NCBI RefSeq assembly: GCF_902459705.1 | Contig: NZ_CABPRU010000006.1 | Span: forward strand, 178,488 to 242,487 | DNA from: Pandoraea terrigena | GTDB lineage: Bacteria > Pseudomonadota > Gammaproteobacteria > Burkholderiales > Burkholderiaceae | Reading direction: 5' to 3' | DNA: 64,000 nucleotides | Shown here: positions 61,271-64,000 of the stretch, in pieces | How the letters are laid out: every line of letters starts with the position of its first letter | Position numbering within the stretch: the stretch's first letter is position 1 | Made by a program: the position numbers and the translations under genes | The notes under the pieces: generated by a model | Told to the model about the DNA's origin: nothing | Seen by the model: the letters and a program-made list of their open reading frames with translations, nothing else | Databases searched by the model: none

Positions 61271-63235
61271 TCAGGCTGCGTGCGCGTCGCCGTCATCGGC
61301 GGCGGTCGTCGCATCCCCTGACGCGCGACGGCGTCCAAGCCCCTTCTTGAGGTGAATCATCAGCAGCGAGATCGCGGCGGGGGTCACCCCGGAAATGCGC
61401 GATGCCTGGCCCAGTGTCTCGGGCCGTTGTGCCCCGAGCTTCTGTCGCACTTCGATGGACAGCCCCCGAACCTCGTTGTAGTCGATGTTGGCAGGCAGCA
61501 CGGTGTTCTCGTTGGCTTCCTTGCGCACGATTTCGTCGGCCTGGCGGTCGATATAGCCCTGATACTTGGCGGCGATCTCGATCTGCTCGCGGATCTGATG
61601 CGCTTGTAGCGGATCGTCGGACAACGGCACTTCAGCGGCTAGGCGACCACCCTGCACGGCCATGAGGGCGTCGTACCCGACTTCGGGGCGCCGCAGCAGA
61701 TCGACCAGTGAGTATTCGTGGTCGATGGCCTTGCCGAGCAGCGGCACGGCATCTTCGGCCGGGAAGGTTTTCGGCGTCACCCACGTCGTTTTGAGACGTT
61801 CTGTTTCACGTGAAACAGCGTCACGCTTGCGGCAGAACGCATCCCAACGACGATCATCCACGACGCCGAGCTCGCGGCCGACTTCGGTCAGACGCATATC
61901 GGCATTGTCTTCACGCAGCGACAGGCGATATTCGGCACGACTCGTGAACATACGATAAGGCTCGGAGACACCACGCGTAATCAGATCGTCGACGAGTACG
62001 CCGAGGTAGGCCTGATCGCGGCGCGGGCACCACGCCTCGCGCCCTTGCACTTGCAATGCCGCGTTGATGCCAGCGAGCAGCCCTTGCGCGGCGGCTTCTT
62101 CATAACCGGTGGTTCCGTTGATCTGCCCGGCGAAGAAGAGTCCGGAGATGACCCGGGTTTCGAGCGAACTGCGCAGACCACGGGGATCGAAGTAATCGTA
62201 TTCGATGGCGTAGCCTGGGCGCAGGATGTAGGCATTCTCCATGCCTTTCATCGAGCGGACGAGTTCGAGCTGTACGTCGAACGGCAAACTGGTGGAGATG
62301 CCGTTGGGGTAGAACTCGTTGGTCGTCAAGCCTTCGGGTTCGAGGTAGATCTGGTGCGAGGTCTTGTCGGCGAAGCGGTGAATCTTGTCTTCGATAGACG
62401 GACAGTAGCGGGGGCCGACGCCTTCGATGACGCCGGTGTACATCGGCGACCGGTCGAGCCCGCCACGGATGATGTCGTGGGTCCGCTCGTTGGTATGGGT
62501 GACCCAGCATGGCACTTGGCGCGGATGCTGCTCGGGGCGTCCGAGGAATGAGAAAACGGGGACGGGATCGAGGTCGCCGGGCTGTTCTTCGAGGACGGAA
62601 AAATCGATGGAGCGCCCGTCGATTCGCGGTGGCGTACCCGTTTTCAACCGGCCTTGCGGCAATTTCAACTCTTTGAGCCGGGACGACAGGCTGACGGCGG
62701 CCGGGTCTCCGGCGCGCCCGCCGACGTAGTTGTTCAGCCCGACGTGGATCTTTCCGTCGAGAAAGGTGCCGGCGGTGAGCACTACGGCTCGGGCACGGAA
62801 GCGCAGCCCGATCTGGGTGATGGCACCGACAACGCGTTCGCCTTCGACGATGAGGTCTTCGACAGCTTGCTGGAAGAGCCAGAGATTGGGCTGATTCTCC
62901 AGCCGATGGCGGATCGCCTGCTTGTAGAGAATCCGGTCGGCTTGGGCACGGGTGGCGCGCACTGCCGGGCCTTTGGAGGAGTTGAGGATACGAAACTGGA
63001 TACCGCTCTCGTCGGTGGCAGCAGCCATGGCCCCGCCCAGTGCATCGACCTCTTTGACGAGATGGCCCTTGCCGATCCCACCGATGGAGGGATTGCAGCT
63101 CATCTGACCGAGCGTCTCGATATTATGGGTGAGCAGGAGTGTCTTACAGCCCATGCGGGCTGAGGCGAGCGCAGCCTCGGTGCCAGCATGGCCGCCCCCC
63201 ACTACGATCACGTCGAACTCGGTCGGATAAAGCAT
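61271..63235 (-). CDS. mnmG: tRNA uridine modification enzyme MnmG (GidA)
   Basis: FAD-dependent partner of MnmE in making the cmnm5 group at U34 of tRNAs. 654 aa; FAD-binding [20 protein letters not shown] at the N-terminus, [40 protein letters not shown], and [20 protein letters not shown]. The C-terminal MnmE-binding helices end in an Arg/Ala tail. Contains a parS site at codons 473-478. Preceded by a perfect -10. Confidence 0.98.
   Translation of the reverse strand: MLYPTEFDVIVVGGGHAGTEAALASARMGCKTLLLTHNIETLGQMSCNPSIGGIGKGHLVKEVDALGGAMAAATDESGIQFRILNSSKGPAVRATRAQADRILYKQAIRHRLENQPNLWLFQQAVEDLIVEGERVVGAITQIGLRFRARAVVLTAGTFLDGKIHVGLNNYVGGRAGDPAAVSLSSRLKELKLPQGRLKTGTPPRIDGRSIDFSVLEEQPGDLDPVPVFSFLGRPEQHPRQVPCWVTHTNERTHDIIRGGLDRSPMYTGVIEGVGPRYCPSIEDKIHRFADKTSHQIYLEPEGLTTNEFYPNGISTSLPFDVQLELVRSMKGMENAYILRPGYAIEYDYFDPRGLRSSLETRVISGLFFAGQINGTTGYEEAAAQGLLAGINAALQVQGREAWCPRRDQAYLGVLVDDLITRGVSEPYRMFTSRAEYRLSLREDNADMRLTEVGRELGVVDDRRWDAFCRKRDAVSRETERLKTTWVTPKTFPAEDAVPLLGKAIDHEYSLVDLLRRPEVGYDALMAVQGGRLAAEVPLSDDPLQAHQIREQIEIAAKYQGYIDRQADEIVRKEANENTVLPANIDYNEVRGLSIEVRQKLGAQRPETLGQASRISGVTPAAISLLMIHLKKGLGRRRASGDATTAADDGDAHAA
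61802..61817. other. parS site inside mnmG
   Basis: TGTTTCACGTGAAACA, a perfect 16-bp palindrome identical to the usual bacterial parS. In the mnmG frame it spells part of Ala-Val-Ser-Arg-Glu-Thr (residues 473-478). ParB loading here would cover mnmG, rsmG and parAB. Confidence 0.92.
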
Positions 63236-63283
63236 CGTTATTTTGCCGCGTGCGGCAAACTCTCTGGATTCAGTAATGGCGAA

Positions 63284-63289
63284 ATTATA
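63284..63289 (-). promoter_or_regulatory. -10 element of the mnmG promoter
   Basis: Minus-strand TATAAT (63284-63289), about 49 nt upstream of the mnmG ATG, with no good -35 at 16-18 bases. A short palindrome TTTGCCGC/GCGGCAAA (63242-63249, 63252-63259) follows in the leader. Confidence 0.5.
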
Positions 63290-63324
63290 GCGGTATTGCG
63301 ATGCATCATTTGTAACTGGCCAGG

Positions 63325-63340
63325 TGTTTCACGTGGAACA
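63325..63340. other. parS site (one mismatch) upstream of mnmG
   Basis: TGTTTCACGTGGAACA, differing from the perfect palindrome at one base (G for A at position 12). Known parS variants include the GGAAC arm. It lies 36 nt beyond the mnmG -10 element and 41 bases from the next site. Confidence 0.85.
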
Positions 63341-63365
63341 TCGGCAAATCGGTGGTTTTGGAGAC

Positions 63366-63381
63366 GGTTTCACGTGAAACA
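63366..63381. other. parS site at the start of repeat unit A
   Basis: GGTTTCACGTGAAACA, 15 of 16 bases of the palindrome (first base G). Marks the start of the first, more diverged 233-bp repeat unit. Confidence 0.88.
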
Positions 63382-63598
63382 TTGTTGGGTTGGATCGGCC
63401 GCCGCTTCGATACATCGCTGTGGTGGCGATCTGCCCTCACAACCGCCTGCTCAGATACCGCCCTCACCCTCGTCCACCTCCGGGCCGCGAAGATCACCGG
63501 CACCCCGACTGCGCTCCACTTGAAAGTCGCTCCGTCAGGGTACCGGCAATCTCCGCCAATCCATTGCCCAAGCAGAACCGTCGCGCAGTCGCCGAGCG

Positions 63599-63614
63599 TG
63601 TTTCACGTGAAACG
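63599..63614. other. parS site at the start of repeat unit B
   Basis: TGTTTCACGTGAAACG, 15 of 16 bases (last base G). Exactly 233 bases right of the previous site. Confidence 0.9.
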
Positions 63615-63831
63615 TTTTCGTGTGAGATCAGCCTCCTCCTCGATTCGCCGCCATGGTGGCGATCCGCCCTCGCAACCGCCTGCTCAGATCCCGCCTTCAC
63701 CCTCGCCCACCTCCGGGCCGCGAAGATCACCGGCACCCCGACTGCGCTCCACTCGAAAGTCGCTCCGTCAGGGTACCGGCAATCTCCGCCAATCCATTGC
63801 CCAAGCAAAACCGTCGCGCAGTCGCCGAGCG

Positions 63832-63847
63832 TGTTTCACGTGAAACG
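63832..63847. other. parS site at the start of repeat unit C
   Basis: TGTTTCACGTGAAACG, identical to the unit B site and again exactly 233 bases further on. Confidence 0.9.
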
Positions 63848-64000
63848 TTTTCGTGCGAGATCAGCCTCCTCCTCGATTCGCCGCCATGATGGCGATCCGC
63901 CCTCACAACCGCCCGCTCAGATTCCGCCCTCACCCTCGTCCACCTCCGGGCCGCGAAGATCACCGGCACCCCGACTGCGCTCCACTTGAAAGTCGCTCCG

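Larger units (their letters stand above)
63366..64000. repeat. 233-bp tandem repeat array, one parS per unit, continues past the window
   Basis: Three units start at 63366, 63599 and 63832; the last is cut by the window edge after 169 bases. Units B and C differ at only about ten positions; unit A matches them closely from about 63420 on but is diverged in the first ~50 bases after its parS. Shared blocks include GGGCCGCGAAGATCACCGGC and GTCGCTCCG. The period (233) is not a multiple of 3, so no reading frame is kept from copy to copy: the array is not a coding repeat. No transposase or CRISPR-like spacer structure. Confidence 0.93.

Noticed and set aside
63352..63989. Open frames of up to 199 aa across the terminal repeat
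   Set aside because: The 233-base period is not a multiple of 3, so each copy is read in a different frame. The products are Pro/Arg/Ser-rich translations of a non-coding repeat.
63366..64000. Possible CRISPR array
   Set aside because: The repeated element is the whole 233-bp unit, including what would be the spacer; nothing varies like spacers do, and no cas genes are present.

Overview
The window is GC-rich chromosomal DNA of a motile betaproteobacterium. Gene order and content (an fli, flg, flh, che and mot block, FlhDC-type flagellar control, and atpIBEFHAGDC next to parAB, rsmG and mnmG) fit Burkholderiaceae, with Pandoraea or a close relative as my best guess. That guess rests on recognised protein families, not on a search. 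The parAB, rsmG and mnmG genes and several parS sites at the right end indicate the origin-proximal (centromere) region. I found no rRNA, tRNA, CRISPR array or insertion sequence.

Layout. 1-7818 (+): fliI (5' end cut off by the window), fliJKLMNOPQR, giving the export ATPase, hook-length control, C-ring and export gate. 7933-18767 (-): flgLKJIHGFEDCB, giving hook-associated proteins, rings, rod and hook. A long perfect hairpin separates the convergent fliR and flgL. 19167-21121 (+): flgA, flgM, flgN. 21583-22694 (+): a small cassette of different character, with a QueF-like T-fold protein, a CBU_0592-like membrane protein and a broken flavoprotein gene. 22691-28856 (-): flhB, flhA, flhF, flhG, fliA. 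29043-45145 (-): flhD, flhC, motA, motB, a CheY-like regulator, cheA, cheW, three chemoreceptors, cheR, cheD, cheB, cheY, cheZ. 45704-48737 (-): a Bcr/CflA-type efflux pump and an acyl-CoA synthetase. 49131-56617 (-): the complete F1Fo ATP synthase operon. 56862-63235 (-): an ion permease, parB, parA, a lipocalin, rsmG, mnmG. 63366-64000: a 233-bp tandem repeat in which each unit starts with a parS site; it runs off the window edge.

How it works together. FlhDC (44187-45145) sits at the top of the flagellar hierarchy. Two sites with identical internal spacing, one between flgB and flgA and one upstream of flhB, look like FlhDC boxes with correctly placed -10 elements. They would drive the rod/hook genes, flgA and the flhBAFG-fliA operon. 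FliA (sigma-28), held in check by FlgM, would then use sigma-28-type promoters. Good matches lie upstream of flgM and flgK, and weaker ones upstream of fliL and motA. The che genes form a complete pathway including CheZ and CheD, and two of the three receptors end in a CheR/CheB-docking pentapeptide.

Most notable: the parS-bearing tandem array beside mnmG plus a perfect parS inside mnmG; the mirrored FlhDC promoter pair; a TGTAGGA/TCCTACA dyad upstream of flhD; the decayed foreign-looking cassette between flgN and fliA; and terminator-like structure between atpE and atpF.
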